Source: Aeromonas salmonicida subsp. salmonicida
Lineage (GTDB): Bacteria; Pseudomonadota; Gammaproteobacteria; Enterobacterales; Aeromonadaceae
Assembly (NCBI RefSeq): GCF_001643305.1
Contig: NZ_LSGW01000066.1
Coordinates: 84,215-148,214, forward strand
Reading direction: 5' to 3'
DNA: 64,000 bases
The notes under the pieces were generated by a model that was not told the origin of the DNA, made no database searches, and saw nothing but the letters and a program-made list of their open reading frames with translations. A program made the position numbers and the translations under genes. Below are positions 1 to 9,880 of this stretch, one piece after another (position 1 is the stretch's first letter; each line of letters opens with the position of its first letter).

Positions 1-465
1 GGCCAGGGTCTCGACCTGACCACGCTCATAGAGCAGATCGCTGCCGATGATGAGATCGAAGCGACCCAGCGCCGTGGTGGCATCTGCCCAACCGGTGCGA
101 ATAAAGGGGATGAGGCTGCCTTTGTTGAGCTGCACATTTTCCGCCAGAAAGGCACCCGCCTCCGGGTGATAATCAGTGGCCGTGATGTCGGCCAGCCTGT
201 GGTTGAGCACCAGACTCGCCAAGGCGATGCCGCAGCCCACCTCCAGGATCCGCAAGCCAACTATCTCGTACTCCACCATCAGATGGGCCAGCACATTGCC
301 GGAATCCCAGACGATACCGAATAGCGGCCAGAAGGCTGAAGAGATGCCGAGCGCCTCTGCCTCCCCCTCGTCATCGGAGAATTGCTGGTTGTCGCGCAGG
401 GTGCGCAGGTGGATGTCGAGTTCGCCAAACTCTATGGTGTGATAGCGCAGACGCACAACAGACAT
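1..465 (-). CDS. class I SAM-dependent methyltransferase, METTL21/FAM86-like (3' end outside window)
   Basis: The protein begins MSVVRLRYHTIEFGELDIHL and stays open for 155 codons to the window edge, so its C-terminus is missing. A SAM-binding glycine motif is visible (ILEVGCGIALASL, about residues 71-83), followed by an acidic ATDYHPEA segment and GSDLLYE near residue 145. That layout matches small protein-lysine methyltransferases of the METTL21/FAM86 type in bacteria, from family knowledge. The start has AAGGA five bases upstream. It is divergent from chaA. The substrate cannot be told from sequence. Confident on the fold, less so on protein versus small-molecule substrate. Confidence 0.8.
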   Translation of the reverse strand, partial: MSVVRLRYHTIEFGELDIHLRTLRDNQQFSDDEGEAEALGISSAFWPLFGIVWDSGNVLAHLMVEYEIVGLRILEVGCGIALASLVLNHRLADITATDYHPEAGAFLAENVQLNKGSLIPFIRTGWADATTALGRFDLIIGSDLLYERGQVETLA

Positions 466-733
466 GGGAGTCCTTGGTCGGAATGCCGCCAGATCCACAA
501 GAGCATGAATGCGATCGGCATAGCCCATGCTACGCAGCATACGGTCAGATTAGCTATCTATATCCCGACCATCGGCCGACCACGGGGTATCACTACTTGG
601 TTTGTAACAAAATGATTTTTCCCGATCCGGGCAACAGCCTTTATCATTGTCGGGGTAGTCACCTACCGTGACCTTGCATCATTGCCTCCATACCCCGTCG
701 GCTCATGCCGCCCCGAGATGAGAACCATTGCCT
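466..733. other. intergenic region between divergent methyltransferase gene and chaA
   Basis: This 268-base stretch must hold both divergent promoters. It has an AT-richer centre around 590-650. I see no convincing ORF with a ribosome binding site and no clear operator. Confidence 0.4.
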
Positions 734-1831
734 ATGAAGTCATTTATCCGGCAAGAGATTGCCCTGCCCGTTGGCCTGCTTACCCTGCTGTTCTTCAAGA
801 CCATAGGGAGCGAGCTGCTGACAGAGGCGACTCCGCTCGGGATTTATCTGCCTGTCTCGGCGGCGCTGCTTGCCATCGTCACCTGGGCCATTTTCTCTGT
901 GGTGCGCCACTCGGATGCCCTCGCCATCAAGCTGGGTGAACCCTTCGGTACCCTTATCCTGACGCTCTCCGTCATCTCGCTGGAAGTGGTGATGATCTCC
1001 TCCGTCATGCTCACAGGCGACCCCAATCCCGTGATGGCCCGCGATACCATGTTTGCAGTGGTGATGCTGGTCACCAATGGCCTGGTGGGCTTCACACTGC
1101 TGTTTGGCGGCTGGCGCTACCACACCCAGAGCTTCAATCTGGATGGGGTCAAATCCTATCTGGTCGCCATCATACCGCTGGCCCTGCTCTGTCTGGTGCT
1201 GCCCAACTTCACCCGGGGTGGCACCATTGGCAGCATGTCGAGCCCCATGTCCTGGATGCTGATCATCATCTCCATCCTGCTCTACGGTATCTTCCTGCTG
1301 ATCCAGACCCGCAGCCACAGCCACTTCTTCGTCGACAGCGACCACGAGGATTACGAGGAGCACCACGGCCCGCTGCGCAGCAACGTCTATCACACCATAC
1401 TGCTGCTCGCCTATCTGGTGGTGGTGATCCTGCTGGCCAAGACCCTGGCCGTGCCCATCAACTTCGGCGTGAAGATCATGGCGGCGCCTCCTGCGCTGGG
1501 TGGCTTTATCGTGGCCTGTATCGTACTGGCCCCCGAGGCAGTCGGTGCCATCAAGGCAGCCTTCAACAACCAGTTGCAACGGGCCATGAACCTCTATTTC
1601 GGCTCCGTGCTGGCTACCATAGCCCTGACAGTACCGGCCGTGCTGTTCATCGGCGCCATGCTGGGCCAGGAGGTGCGCCTCGGCCTCTCCGCCGCCGACA
1701 TGGTGCTGCTCGTCACCACGCTTATGGTCTGCAAGGTCACCTTCAGCAGCGGCCGCACCAATGTGCTGCACGGCGCTACCCACCTGGTGCTGTTCGTGGT
1801 TTATCTGTTCCTGATGTTTGAACACGAATAA
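734..1831 (+). CDS. chaA: ChaA-type Ca2+(Na+/K+)/H+ antiporter
   Basis: An integral inner-membrane cation/proton antiporter of the CaCA family. Length (365 aa) matches E. coli ChaA (366 aa), and colinear blocks include SVVRHSDALAIKLGEP, the alpha-1 repeat around LILTLSVISLEVVMISSVML, and NNQLQRAMNLYFGSVLATI in the second repeat. The loop between the two halves is His/Asp/Glu rich (HSHFFVDSDHEDYEEHH), as in ChaA. An in-frame TTG lies six bases upstream; the ATG at 734 is preferred. The gene is monocistronic and ends at a strong bidirectional terminator shared with hutH. Expected role is cation and pH homeostasis, with Ca2+, Na+ or K+ exported for H+ entry. Confidence 0.93.
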   Translation: MKSFIRQEIALPVGLLTLLFFKTIGSELLTEATPLGIYLPVSAALLAIVTWAIFSVVRHSDALAIKLGEPFGTLILTLSVISLEVVMISSVMLTGDPNPVMARDTMFAVVMLVTNGLVGFTLLFGGWRYHTQSFNLDGVKSYLVAIIPLALLCLVLPNFTRGGTIGSMSSPMSWMLIIISILLYGIFLLIQTRSHSHFFVDSDHEDYEEHHGPLRSNVYHTILLLAYLVVVILLAKTLAVPINFGVKIMAAPPALGGFIVACIVLAPEAVGAIKAAFNNQLQRAMNLYFGSVLATIALTVPAVLFIGAMLGQEVRLGLSAADMVLLVTTLMVCKVTFSSGRTNVLHGATHLVLFVVYLFLMFEHE

Positions 1832-1858
1832 CCCGCGCCAGCCAACACCAGCAACGAC

Positions 1859-1882
1859 AAGACCGCCCGATGGGCGGTCTTT
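1859..1882. terminator. bidirectional intrinsic terminator between chaA and hutH
   Basis: Perfect GC stem GACCGCCC/GGGCGGTC with a two-base loop, flanked by A's on one side and T's on the other. It lies between two convergent genes, so it can stop both transcripts. Confidence 0.85.
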
Positions 1883-1903
1883 TGCTATGAACCGAATGAG
1901 GGC

Positions 1904-3436
1904 TTAGAGGCTGGGCAGCACACCGGCCGGGATCAGGTCGTTGTAACTCGCCCTGGCCAGCAGCGCAGCCGCCGCCTCTATGTCCGGCGAGAAGTACCTG
2001 TCCTTGTCGTAGAAGCTCACCTCTGCACGCAGCAGCCCCTTGGCCTGCTCCAGCAGCGCTGTGGTGCGCAGCGGAGCACGGAAATCCAGCCCCTGGGCCG
2101 CCGCCAGCAGCTCGACGGCCAGTATGCCACGGGTGTTCTCCGCCATGTCCGCCAGTCGGCGAGCGGCAAAGGTGGCCATGGATACGTGATCTTCCTGGTT
2201 GGCGGAAGTGGGCAGGCTGTCCACCGAGGCCGGGTGAGCCAGGCTCTTGTTCTCGGAGGCGAGCGCCGCCGAGGTGACCTGGGCGATCATGAAGCCCGAG
2301 TTGACGCCGCCGTTGTTGACCAGGAAGGCTGGCAGGCCAGACATGCGGGAATCGATCAGCAGCGCCATGCGGCGCTCCGACAGCGACCCGATTTCGGCGA
2401 TGGCCAGCGCCAGGTTGTCGGCGGCGAAAGCCACGGGTTCTGCATGGAAGTTGCCACCGGAGAGGATCTCCTCATCCTCGGCGAACACCAGCGGGTTGTC
2501 GGAGACAGCGTTGGCCTCGCACACCAGCACCTCGGCGGCGTGGCGGATCTGGGCCAGACAGGCACCCATCACCTGGGGCTGGCAGCGCAATGAGTAAGGA
2601 TCCTGCACCTTCTCGCAGTTGTGGTGGGACATACCGATCTCGCTGCCATCCACCAGCAGGTGACGATAACAGGCGGCCGCATCGATCTGGCCACGCTGAC
2701 CGCGCACCTCATGGATGCGGGCATCGAACGGACGACGACTGCCCAGAGCCGCCTCCACACTCATGGCGCCTATGGTGATGGCGCCGGCGAACAGATCTTC
2801 GGCGTGGAGCAGGCCTTCCAGCGCGAACGCCGTGCTGGCCTGGGTACCGTTGAGCAGGGCCAGTCCCTCCTTCGGAGCCAATGAAATAGGCTCGAGACCC
2901 GCGATCTTCAGCGCCGTGGCGGCGTCCATCAGCTCGCCCTTGTGGCGGGCCTTGCCCTCCCCGATCAGCAGGCAGCTCATGTGGGCCAGCGGCGCCAGAT
3001 CGCCGGAGGCACCGACGGATCCCTTCTTCGGCACCACAGGATAGACTTCGGCGTTGATGAGGGTCATCAGCGCCTCAAGCACAGTCAAGCGGATGCCGGA
3101 GAAGCCCCGCGCCAGGGAATTGACCTTGAGCACCATCATCAGCCGCACAGTGGCGTCATCCATGTAGGTACCGATGCCGGCAGCGTGGGAGAGCACGATG
3201 GAGCGCTGCAATTCGTCGAGCTGCTCCACCGGAATGCGGGTGTTGGCCAGCAGGCCAAAGCCGGTGTTGATGCCATACACAACGCGGTTTTGCTCGATCA
3301 CCTTGGTGACCACGGCTGCGGAGGCGCGGATCCCGGGCAGCGCGGCCGGATCCAGGCTGAGATGGACCGGCTCGCGGCTGACGCGGCGCAGGGTGTTGAG
3401 GCAGAGCTTGCCCGGTAACAGATTGAGTTCAAACAT
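1904..3436 (-). CDS. hutH: histidine ammonia-lyase
   Basis: First enzyme of histidine degradation: it deaminates L-histidine to trans-urocanate and ammonia in the cytosol. The 510-aa length is standard. The self-cyclising Ala-Ser-Gly triad that makes the MIO electrophile is present ([17 protein letters not shown] at residues 143-145). The family motif around the catalytic tyrosine is also visible near residue 53 ([10 protein letters not shown]). It is the last gene of hutI-hutG-hutU-hutH, one base after the hutU stop, so probably translationally coupled. Regulation is expected through HutC at the hutI promoter. Confidence 0.97.
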   Translation of the reverse strand: MFELNLLPGKLCLNTLRRVSREPVHLSLDPAALPGIRASAAVVTKVIEQNRVVYGINTGFGLLANTRIPVEQLDELQRSIVLSHAAGIGTYMDDATVRLMMVLKVNSLARGFSGIRLTVLEALMTLINAEVYPVVPKKGSVGASGDLAPLAHMSCLLIGEGKARHKGELMDAATALKIAGLEPISLAPKEGLALLNGTQASTAFALEGLLHAEDLFAGAITIGAMSVEAALGSRRPFDARIHEVRGQRGQIDAAACYRHLLVDGSEIGMSHHNCEKVQDPYSLRCQPQVMGACLAQIRHAAEVLVCEANAVSDNPLVFAEDEEILSGGNFHAEPVAFAADNLALAIAEIGSLSERRMALLIDSRMSGLPAFLVNNGGVNSGFMIAQVTSAALASENKSLAHPASVDSLPTSANQEDHVSMATFAARRLADMAENTRGILAVELLAAAQGLDFRAPLRTTALLEQAKGLLRAEVSFYDKDRYFSPDIEAAAALLARASYNDLIPAGVLPSL

Positions 3437-3437
3437 C

Positions 3438-5141
3438 TTATTTAACCCCTTTGGCCGTTGCGGTCAGCATCGGCAGATCCAGTTTCGCATCAACGGCACA
3501 ATTGATGGCAATCTCGTAACCCGCATCCGCATGGCGCATCACGCCGGTGGCCGGATCGTTGCGCAGCACGCGGCCGACCCGCTTGGCGGCGTCATCGGTG
3601 CCGTCACAGACGATCACCACACCCGAGTGCTGGGAGAAGCCCATGCCCACGCCGCCACCATGGTGCAGCGACACCCAGGTCGCGCCACCGGCCGTGTTGA
3701 GCAGGGCATTGAGCAGCGGCCAGTCGGAAACGGCATCGGAGCCATCCATCATGGATTCGGTCTCCCGGTTCGGGCTCGCCACCGAGCCGGAATCCAGGTG
3801 GTCGCGGCCAATCACGATCGGCGCCTTCAGCTCGCCATTTTTCACCATCTCGTTGAAAGCCAGACCGAGGCGTACCCGATCCTTGACCCCGACCCAGCAG
3901 ATCCGCGCAGGCAGGCCCTGGAAGGCGATGCGCTCGCGGGCCATGTCGAGCCAGTTGTGCAGGTGGGGATCGTCCGGGATCAACTCTTTGACCTTCTGAT
4001 CCGTCTTGTAGATATCTTCCGGATCGCCGGACAGCGCCACCCAGCGGAAGGGACCAATCCCCTCGCAGAACAGCGGGCGAATATAAGCAGGCACGAAGCC
4101 GGGGAAATCGAAGGCGTTTTTCACCCCTTCTTCCAGTGCCATCTGGCGGATGTTGTTGCCGTAATCGAGGGTCGCCGCGCCACGGGATTGCAGGGTCAGC
4201 ATGGCTTCCACCTGACGGGCCATGGAGTGACGAGCCGCCTGATTCACTTCCTGGGGCGCAGATTTTTGCAGCTCGCGCCACTGGGCGACGCTCCACCCCT
4301 GCGGCAAGTAGCCGTGGATGGGGTCGTGGGCCGAGGTCTGGTCGGTCACCACGTCCGGGGTGATGCCACGGGCCACCAGCTCGGCAAAGACATCGGCGGC
4401 GTTGCCGAGCAGGCCGATGGAAACGGCGGTGCCGCTGCGTTTGGCCTCCTCGACCATGGCCAGCGCCTCATCCAGGCTGTGGGCCTTCTTGTCGACGTAG
4501 CGGGTCTTGAGGCGAAAATCAATGCGGGTCTCGTCGCACTCGACGGCGATCATGGAGAAGCCGGCCATGGTAGCTGCCAGCGGCTGTGCGCCACCCATGC
4601 CACCCAGACCGCCGGTCAGGATCCAGCGCCCTTTGGGTTCGCCGTTGAAGTGCTGATTGGCCACCGCGAAGAAGGTTTCATAGGTACCCTGCACGATTCC
4701 CTGAGTGCCTATGTAGATCCAGGATCCGGCCGTCATCTGGCCGTACATCATGAGACCTTTCTTATCCAGCTCGTTGAAGTGTTCCCAGTTGGCCCAGTGC
4801 GGCACCAGGTTGGAGTTGGCGATCAGCACCCGAGGCGCATCCTTGTGGGTCTGGAACACGCCGACCGGCTTGCCGGATTGCACCAGCAGGGTCTCGTCTT
4901 CCTCGAGCCGGGTCAGCACCTCGACAATCTTGTCGTAGCAGGCCCAGTTGCGGGCGGCGCGGCCGATACCGCCATAGACCACCAGGGATTGGGGATGCTC
5001 GGCCACTTCCGGATCCAGGTTGTTCATCAGCATCCGCAGCGGCGCCTCGGTGAGCCAGCTCTTGGCGGTCAGCGTGGTACCACGGGAGGCACGGATGACA
5101 CGGCTCGGATCCTGACGGGGATCCAGGTGTTGCTCAGACAT
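3438..5141 (-). CDS. hutU: urocanate hydratase (urocanase)
   Basis: Second step of the hut pathway: adds water to urocanate to give 4-imidazolone-5-propanoate, using tightly bound NAD+. The 567-aa protein starts [18 protein letters not shown]. The glycine-rich dinucleotide segment [11 protein letters not shown] is visible in the middle of the protein. The ATG at 5141 is chosen because AAGGAG sits about six bases upstream. An in-frame start at 5162 would add seven residues but lacks such a site. It lies between hutG and hutH in one operon. Confidence 0.97.
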   Translation of the reverse strand: MSEQHLDPRQDPSRVIRASRGTTLTAKSWLTEAPLRMLMNNLDPEVAEHPQSLVVYGGIGRAARNWACYDKIVEVLTRLEEDETLLVQSGKPVGVFQTHKDAPRVLIANSNLVPHWANWEHFNELDKKGLMMYGQMTAGSWIYIGTQGIVQGTYETFFAVANQHFNGEPKGRWILTGGLGGMGGAQPLAATMAGFSMIAVECDETRIDFRLKTRYVDKKAHSLDEALAMVEEAKRSGTAVSIGLLGNAADVFAELVARGITPDVVTDQTSAHDPIHGYLPQGWSVAQWRELQKSAPQEVNQAARHSMARQVEAMLTLQSRGAATLDYGNNIRQMALEEGVKNAFDFPGFVPAYIRPLFCEGIGPFRWVALSGDPEDIYKTDQKVKELIPDDPHLHNWLDMARERIAFQGLPARICWVGVKDRVRLGLAFNEMVKNGELKAPIVIGRDHLDSGSVASPNRETESMMDGSDAVSDWPLLNALLNTAGGATWVSLHHGGGVGMGFSQHSGVVIVCDGTDDAAKRVGRVLRNDPATGVMRHADAGYEIAINCAVDAKLDLPMLTATAKGVK

Positions 5142-5196
5142 ACACACTCCTTGTTTTATCAATGCAGCAGCATGGCGACCTGCCCTCGGCAGAGCG

Positions 5197-6141
5197 CTAC
5201 TTGGTTAACTGATGGACCAGCCGGGCGGCCACGCGGGCGCTGCGGTTATCCTGATCCAGGTTCGGGTTGTACTCGGCCAGGTCGGCGAGCCGCAGCTTGC
5301 CGCTGGCCTGGATATGGGCGATCAGGGGTTCGATGATGGCCAGCTCGACGCCGCGGGCGGCGGGGGCACTCACCCCCGGCATGACGGCGCCGGGCAGCAC
5401 GTCCAGATCTATGGTCAGATAGATGTGGTCACTCTGGGCGATAAAGCTATCCAGCCCGCTTAGCAAGGCAGGCAGACTACGCTCGCTCATGGCCTCATCT
5501 TTCACATACCAGACCCCCAAGGCGTCAGCCCTTGCAAAGAGCGCCTGCGTATTGGCGGTCTCGGCCACCCCCAGGCAGGCGTAATGGAAAGGCGTTCCCT
5601 GAGCAGTACACTGCTCGGCGATCTGGAAGAAGGGGGTGCCGGAACTCGCCTGCTCTACCTTGCGGCGCAGGTCGAAGTGGGCATCGAAATTGATGATGCC
5701 GACCCGGCCCTGACCGACCAGATGACGGTTGAGACCGTTCCAGCTGCCGAACGCCACCTCGTGACCGCCTCCCAGCACCAGCGGGAAGTGTCCCTCATCC
5801 AGCAGGCTCGCCACCCGCTCGGCCAAGCGGGCATGAGCGGCATCGAGATCGCCGTCGTCACAGGTCAAATCCCCGCTGTCATAGACGGGGCGGGTCAGAT
5901 GCCAGGCACTGTTAGCCAGCAGCTTGCGGATCGCCAGCGGTGCGCCGGCGGCCCCCACACGCCCCTTGTTGCGGCGCACCCCCTCGTCGCAGGCAAAGCC
6001 CACCAGAGCGACGCCGGGTTCGGCAGTACCGCTCAGCGGCCAGGCCTGCACCTTGTCGTACCAGCGCAGGGCGAGCTCGCCATCTTCCGGATCCTGGCGC
6101 CCCTGCCAGACCGACATATGGGACAGGCTGAACTTATCCAT
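5197..6141 (-). CDS. hutG: formimidoylglutamase (arginase/agmatinase fold)
   Basis: Hydrolyses N-formimidoyl-L-glutamate to L-glutamate and formamide, the last step of the one-hydrolase hut route. The binuclear Mn2+ ligands of the ureohydrolase superfamily are present: H127 in [10 protein letters not shown]153/H155/D157 in NFDAHFD, and D245/D247 in TIDLDV. The length (314 aa) is normal. Its start codon overlaps the end of hutI by eight bases, which suggests coupling. Having HutG and no HutF means this organism takes the formamide-releasing branch. Confidence 0.96.
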   Translation of the reverse strand: MDKFSLSHMSVWQGRQDPEDGELALRWYDKVQAWPLSGTAEPGVALVGFACDEGVRRNKGRVGAAGAPLAIRKLLANSAWHLTRPVYDSGDLTCDDGDLDAAHARLAERVASLLDEGHFPLVLGGGHEVAFGSWNGLNRHLVGQGRVGIINFDAHFDLRRKVEQASSGTPFFQIAEQCTAQGTPFHYACLGVAETANTQALFARADALGVWYVKDEAMSERSLPALLSGLDSFIAQSDHIYLTIDLDVLPGAVMPGVSAPAARGVELAIIEPLIAHIQASGKLRLADLAEYNPNLDQDNRSARVAARLVHQLTK

Positions 6142-7369
6142 GCAGCGTCTCCTCCCCGTTGACGACCCGGCTCACCAGCTGATCGACCCCGATGAGGTAG
6201 CTCAGCTCGGCCGGGTGCGCGCAGTTCCAGACCAGGAAATCCGCCAGCATGCCCACTCTCAACTGCCCCAAACGCTCCTGCTCGCCAAGTGCGCGGGCGG
6301 CGTTGCGGGTCACCCCGACCATGGCCTCGACCGGGGTCAGACCGAACAGGGTACAGGCCATGTTCATGGCCATGCGCAGCGACACAATCGGGGCAGTGCC
6401 CGGGTTGATGTCGGAGGAGACCGCCATGGGCACATGGGCCTTACGCAGGGCGGCGACCGGGGGTAGCTTGGTCTCTTTCAGGAAATAAAACGCGGTGGGT
6501 AGCAGGGTGGCGACCACGCCGCGGTGCGCCAGCGCCTGGATCCCTTCCTGATCTAGATGCTCCAGATGATCCACCGAGAGGGCACCAAAGTTGGCGGCCA
6601 GCGCACTGCCTCCCAGGTTGGAGAGCTGCTCCATGTGGCCCTTCACCGGCAGACCGTATTGATCCGCGGCCAGATAGACCTGCTCGGTCTGGGCCAGCGA
6701 GAAGCCGATGTGCTCGCAGAAGACATCCACCGCATCCGCCAGACCCGCCTCGGCAGCCGCAGGGATTATCTCCTGGCAGATGGTCTCGACCCAGGAGTCG
6801 GGATCATCGCGATATTCTGGCGGCACCGCATGGGCAGCCAGCAAGGTGGTCTTGACCCGAATGGGCAGCGCTTCCCCCAGTCGGCGGGCGACCCGCAGCA
6901 TCTTGAGTTCATCTTCCAGGGTGAGGCCGTAGCCGGATTTGATCTCTACCGTGGTGACCCCTTCCCGGATCAGCGACTTTATCCTGGCTGCCGCCAGCGT
7001 GAAAAGCTGCTCCTCGCTGGCGGCACGGGTGGCCCGTACCGTGCTGAGAATGCCGCCACCCTTGCGGGCGATCTCGGCATAGGGCACCCCTTTCTGGCGC
7101 AGTTCAAACTCTTCGGCCCGGCTGCCGGCAAAGATGAGGTGGGTGTGGCAATCGATGAGACCCGGGGTTGCCAGCTTGCCCTTCATGTCCTGCCAGTGGG
7201 CAGGATAAGGGCCCTTGAGATCCTGCATGGGCACCAGAGCGTGGATCTTGCCTTCATGAACGCCGAGGGCGTGGGGTTCCAGCAGACCGTAGTCAGCCAG
7301 ATCGGGGCGCAGGGTGGCGGGTGTCACGTTGAGCCAGACCCGCTCGCAGTTCAACAGTTCCTTGTTCAT
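6134..7369 (-). CDS. hutI: imidazolonepropionase
   Basis: Amidohydrolase that opens 4-imidazolone-5-propanoate to N-formimidoyl-L-glutamate. The metal-binding CHTHLIFAG motif has its two histidines at residues 75 and 77 (411-aa protein). The ATG at 7369 has GAGGT about six bases upstream. In-frame codons further upstream run across the operator and promoter, so the longer version is unlikely. This is the first gene of the hutIGUH operon. A perfect palindrome at 7381-7394 lies a dozen bases before the start, where HutC binding would block transcription. Confidence 0.96.
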   Translation of the reverse strand: MNKELLNCERVWLNVTPATLRPDLADYGLLEPHALGVHEGKIHALVPMQDLKGPYPAHWQDMKGKLATPGLIDCHTHLIFAGSRAEEFELRQKGVPYAEIARKGGGILSTVRATRAASEEQLFTLAAARIKSLIREGVTTVEIKSGYGLTLEDELKMLRVARRLGEALPIRVKTTLLAAHAVPPEYRDDPDSWVETICQEIIPAAAEAGLADAVDVFCEHIGFSLAQTEQVYLAADQYGLPVKGHMEQLSNLGGSALAANFGALSVDHLEHLDQEGIQALAHRGVVATLLPTAFYFLKETKLPPVAALRKAHVPMAVSSDINPGTAPIVSLRMAMNMACTLFGLTPVEAMVGVTRNAARALGEQERLGQLRVGMLADFLVWNCAHPAELSYLIGVDQLVSRVVNGEETLHG

Positions 7370-7380
7370 ACCGACCTCTA

Positions 7381-7394
7381 AATGTATATACATT
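7381..7394. promoter_or_regulatory. HutC-like operator in front of hutI
   Basis: The sequence AATGTATATACATT is a perfect 14-base palindrome with the TGTATATACA core. GntR/HutC-family repressors bind palindromes of this type. It overlaps an AT-rich stretch (ATAAGATAAT) on the minus strand that could act as the -10, so bound HutC would occlude RNA polymerase. The assignment to HutC is inference from proximity and family. Confidence 0.75.
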
Positions 7395-7474
7395 ATCTTA
7401 TATCCGATCTCTGCCAGGAAAGAAAGGATCAAGTTCACATCTTGATAACAGCGCTTTTATTAGAGTTTAAGCAC

Positions 7475-7500
7475 AAAAAAGCCCACCATAAGGTGGGCTC
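7475..7500 (-). terminator. intrinsic terminator after hutC
   Basis: On the minus strand the stem GCCCACC/GGTGGGC with a four-base loop is followed by six T's. It separates the hutC transcript from the hutIGUH promoter. Confidence 0.85.
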
Positions 7501-7513
7501 TGTTAAAACAATA

Positions 7514-7523
7514 TGTATATACA
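7514..7523. promoter_or_regulatory. second HutC-like operator at the 3' end of hutC
   Basis: The same TGTATATACA core as the hutI operator, one base beyond the hutC stop codon and about 130 bases upstream of the first copy. It is not at a promoter for hutC. It might pair with the hutI site through looping or act as a roadblock to transcription leaving hutC. Confidence 0.55.
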
Positions 7524-7524
7524 A

Positions 7525-8229
7525 TTAACTGAGGCTGGTCTTGGAACTCAGCTTGTAGCGGGAGCCTGGCGAGAGCAGACGGGCATAGGAGACCAGATAC
7601 CCTTCCGACCAAGTACGGCGGTGCAGCAACAGGCAGGGGGTATCGACACGCACTTGCAGCAGACCGGCCTCACCGGCACTCGGCAACACGGCCTCTACCA
7701 CATGCTCCATCTCGGAGAGAGGACAGACGTCCATCAGGTAGCGATTCGGGGTCTGTTGAGTGAAATCCTGCTCGCCATAACCGGGCAGACGCTCGGCATC
7801 GACGAAGCGCTCCTCCAGTTGCAGCGGCTCCCCATCGGCCTGATGAACGATGAGGCTGTGGAAGATGGCAGCACCGACTCTCAGCCCTAGCTGGACCGCT
7901 ACCTTCTCGTCGGCGGCCTGGCGTTGCAGCCGGATCACCCGGGCACTGTACTGGCTGCCCCGCTCGGCAATCTCGTCGGCTATGTTGCGAATGGCCAGCA
8001 AGGGCGACTCGGTACGCCTGTCCGCCACGAAGCTGCCGGAACCGGCGGTGCGCACCAGCCACCCCTCGGCAACCAATTCGCGCAGTGCCTTGTTGACCGT
8101 CATGCGGCTCACTGCAAACTGCTCGCACAGGGCCGCTTCGGTCGGGATCCTGTCCCCCGCCTGATAGTGGCGTGCACGGATCCCGTCCAGGATGTGCTGC
8201 TTGATCTGAAGATAGAGGGCTGGCGCCAA
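7525..8229 (-). CDS. hutC: histidine utilisation repressor, GntR/HutC family
   Basis: A 234-aa DNA-binding repressor. An N-terminal winged helix (residues 1-68, with RIPTEAALCEQFAVSRMTVN as the HTH region and GSGSFVADR closing the wing) precedes a UTRA ligand domain that in HutC responds to urocanate. It lies directly upstream of hutIGUH in the same direction, with a terminator between. It begins only 11 bases after the carbonic anhydrase stop codon, so part of its expression may come from read-through of that gene. Two palindromes matching a HutC site flank the terminator. Confidence 0.94.
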   Translation of the reverse strand: MAPALYLQIKQHILDGIRARHYQAGDRIPTEAALCEQFAVSRMTVNKALRELVAEGWLVRTAGSGSFVADRRTESPLLAIRNIADEIAERGSQYSARVIRLQRQAADEKVAVQLGLRVGAAIFHSLIVHQADGEPLQLEERFVDAERLPGYGEQDFTQQTPNRYLMDVCPLSEMEHVVEAVLPSAGEAGLLQVRVDTPCLLLHRRTWSEGYLVSYARLLSPGSRYKLSSKTSLS

Positions 8230-8240
8230 CGGCAGGCTCC

Positions 8241-8900
8241 TCAGCGACGGCGGTGGGGCGGACGCATGTCCGGCCAGGCGCGGTAAACATCGGGGATCTG
8301 ATCCGGGCCGCTGACACAGAGATCCAGATCATGCAGCAGACCGTCCTTGATGCCATAGATCCAGCCGTGCACCGCCAGCTCCTGCCCCTTGCGCCAGGCA
8401 TTCTGGATGATGGTGGTATGGCAGACGTTGGCTACCTGCTCGGCCACGTTCAGCTCGCACAGGTAATCGAAACGCTCGTGCTCATCTTCGATGGCATCCA
8501 GCTGTTCACGATACTTGAAGTAGACATCCTTGATGTTGCGCAGCCAGTTGTCGATGAGCCCCAGCTCCTGGTTCTGCATCGCAGCCTTGACACCACCGCA
8601 GCCATAGTGACCACAGATGATGATGTGCTTCACCTTGAGCACCTCAACCGCGTATTGCAGCACCGAGAGGCAGTTGAAATCGGTGTGCACCACCAGATTG
8701 GCGACATTGCGGTGGACGAACACATCCCCCGGCAGCAAGCCCATCAGCTGGTTGGCGGGAACCCGGCTATCGGAGCAACCGATCCAGAGGTATTCAGGGG
8801 CCTGCTGGGCGGAGAGGGTAGCGAAGAAATTCGGATCCTCGGCCTTGATCCGTTCCGCCCACTCGCGGTTGTTGGTAAACAGGTCGTTCAACAGTTTCAC
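8241..8900 (-). CDS. can: beta-class carbonic anhydrase
   Basis: Zinc enzyme interconverting CO2 and bicarbonate in the cytosol, supplying bicarbonate to carboxylases. The zinc ligands C42, H98 and C101 and the catalytic D44-R46 pair are present (GCSDSR, GHYGCGG). The length of 219 aa equals E. coli Can. Translation starts at GTG, with GGAGA about eight bases upstream. A long intergenic segment with the rpoH terminator lies before it. hutC follows closely, which is an unexpected pairing. Confidence 0.96.
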   Translation of the reverse strand: MKLLNDLFTNNREWAERIKAEDPNFFATLSAQQAPEYLWIGCSDSRVPANQLMGLLPGDVFVHRNVANLVVHTDFNCLSVLQYAVEVLKVKHIIICGHYGCGGVKAAMQNQELGLIDNWLRNIKDVYFKYREQLDAIEDEHERFDYLCELNVAEQVANVCHTTIIQNAWRKGQELAVHGWIYGIKDGLLHDLDLCVSGPDQIPDVYRAWPDMRPPHRRR

Positions 8901-8983
8901 TATCTGCTCTCCCTACTGTGGCAGTGGCGGCAACATAACATAGACAAGGGTAACCAAGGCAAGGCCGACCAGATACCCGCGAA

Positions 8984-9015
8984 ACAAAAACAGGGCCATC
9001 AGGCCCTGTTTTTGT
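8984..9015. terminator. terminator downstream of rpoH
   Basis: Perfect inverted repeat ACAAAAACAGGGCC/GGCCCTGTTTTTGT with a short loop, ten bases past the rpoH stop. The T-rich arm on the minus strand makes it a standard intrinsic terminator. Confidence 0.9.
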
Positions 9016-9025
9016 GAGGGAGGCA

Positions 9026-9880
9026 TCAGGCCTCCATGGCGTCTTTCAGCTTCTTGAGTGCGTTTTTCTCAAGCTGACGCACCCGCTCGGCGGAGACACC
9101 ATAGGTGTCGGCCAGCTCCTGCAGCGTGGTCTTGCTGTCATCATCGAGCCAGCGGGCACGAATGATGTGCTGACTGCGCTCATCCAGAGTGGCAAGGGCC
9201 GAACTCAGGCGACGGGTCGCGTGATCGTCCCAGTTGTCGTTCTCAATGGTGGCCGCCAGATCGGAGGATTTGTCTTCCAGATAATGGACAGGGGCAAAGC
9301 CACCTTCGTCTTCATCATCACCGACCAGATCGAACGCCTGATCGTAGTTGCTCATACGCGCTTCCATCTCGGTCACGTCGGTCGGGGAGACCCCCAACTC
9401 GGCGGCGACGGCCTGCACTTCGTCATGGCTGAACCAGCCCAGACGCTTCTTGGATTTGCGCAGGTTGAAGAACAGTTTGCGCTGGGCCTTGGTGGTGGCC
9501 ACTTTTACCATGCGCCAGTTGCGCAGGACATACTCGTGGATCTCGGCCTTGATCCAGTGCACGGCGAAGGAGACCAGTCGCACTCCGACGGTCGGGTCAA
9601 AGCGCTTGACCGCCTTCATCAGGCCGATGTTGCCTTCCTGAACCAGGTCAGCCTGGGGCAGACCGTATCCGGCATAACTCTTGGCGACGTGAACGACAAA
9701 ACGCAGGTGCGACATGACCAGCTGACGGGCAGCCTCGAGATCGCCACCCTGCTGCAAACGCTCAGCCAGCTCACGCTCTTCCTCTGCAGTCAGCACAGGA
9801 ATCGAATTTACTGCCTGGATATAGCCTTCCAGACTACCTTGCGGAATCAGAGCCATAGTGCGTTGCAATGAAGTTCCCAT
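9026..9880 (-). CDS. rpoH: heat-shock sigma factor sigma-32
   Basis: Directs RNA polymerase to heat-shock promoters. The 284-aa protein is colinear with E. coli RpoH. Region 2 is near intact ([41 protein letters not shown]). The RpoH-specific box QRKLFFNLR is at residues 133-141, and region 4 ends in [16 protein letters not shown]. The start has AGAGGT six bases upstream. It follows ftsX at the end of the conserved ftsY-ftsE-ftsX-rpoH order, but a 450-base gap with a terminator implies its own promoters. Control by RNA thermometer and FtsH/DnaK, known for the family, cannot be judged here. Confidence 0.97.
   Translation of the reverse strand: MGTSLQRTMALIPQGSLEGYIQAVNSIPVLTAEEERELAERLQQGGDLEAARQLVMSHLRFVVHVAKSYAGYGLPQADLVQEGNIGLMKAVKRFDPTVGVRLVSFAVHWIKAEIHEYVLRNWRMVKVATTKAQRKLFFNLRKSKKRLGWFSHDEVQAVAAELGVSPTDVTEMEARMSNYDQAFDLVGDDEDEGGFAPVHYLEDKSSDLAATIENDNWDDHATRRLSSALATLDERSQHIIRARWLDDDSKTTLQELADTYGVSAERVRQLEKNALKKLKDAMEA

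Noticed and set aside
3174..5336. 720-codon plus-strand ORF
   Set aside because: It lies opposite hutU and the start of hutH, both with full family motifs. High GC gives long antisense frames. No ribosome site or family signature.
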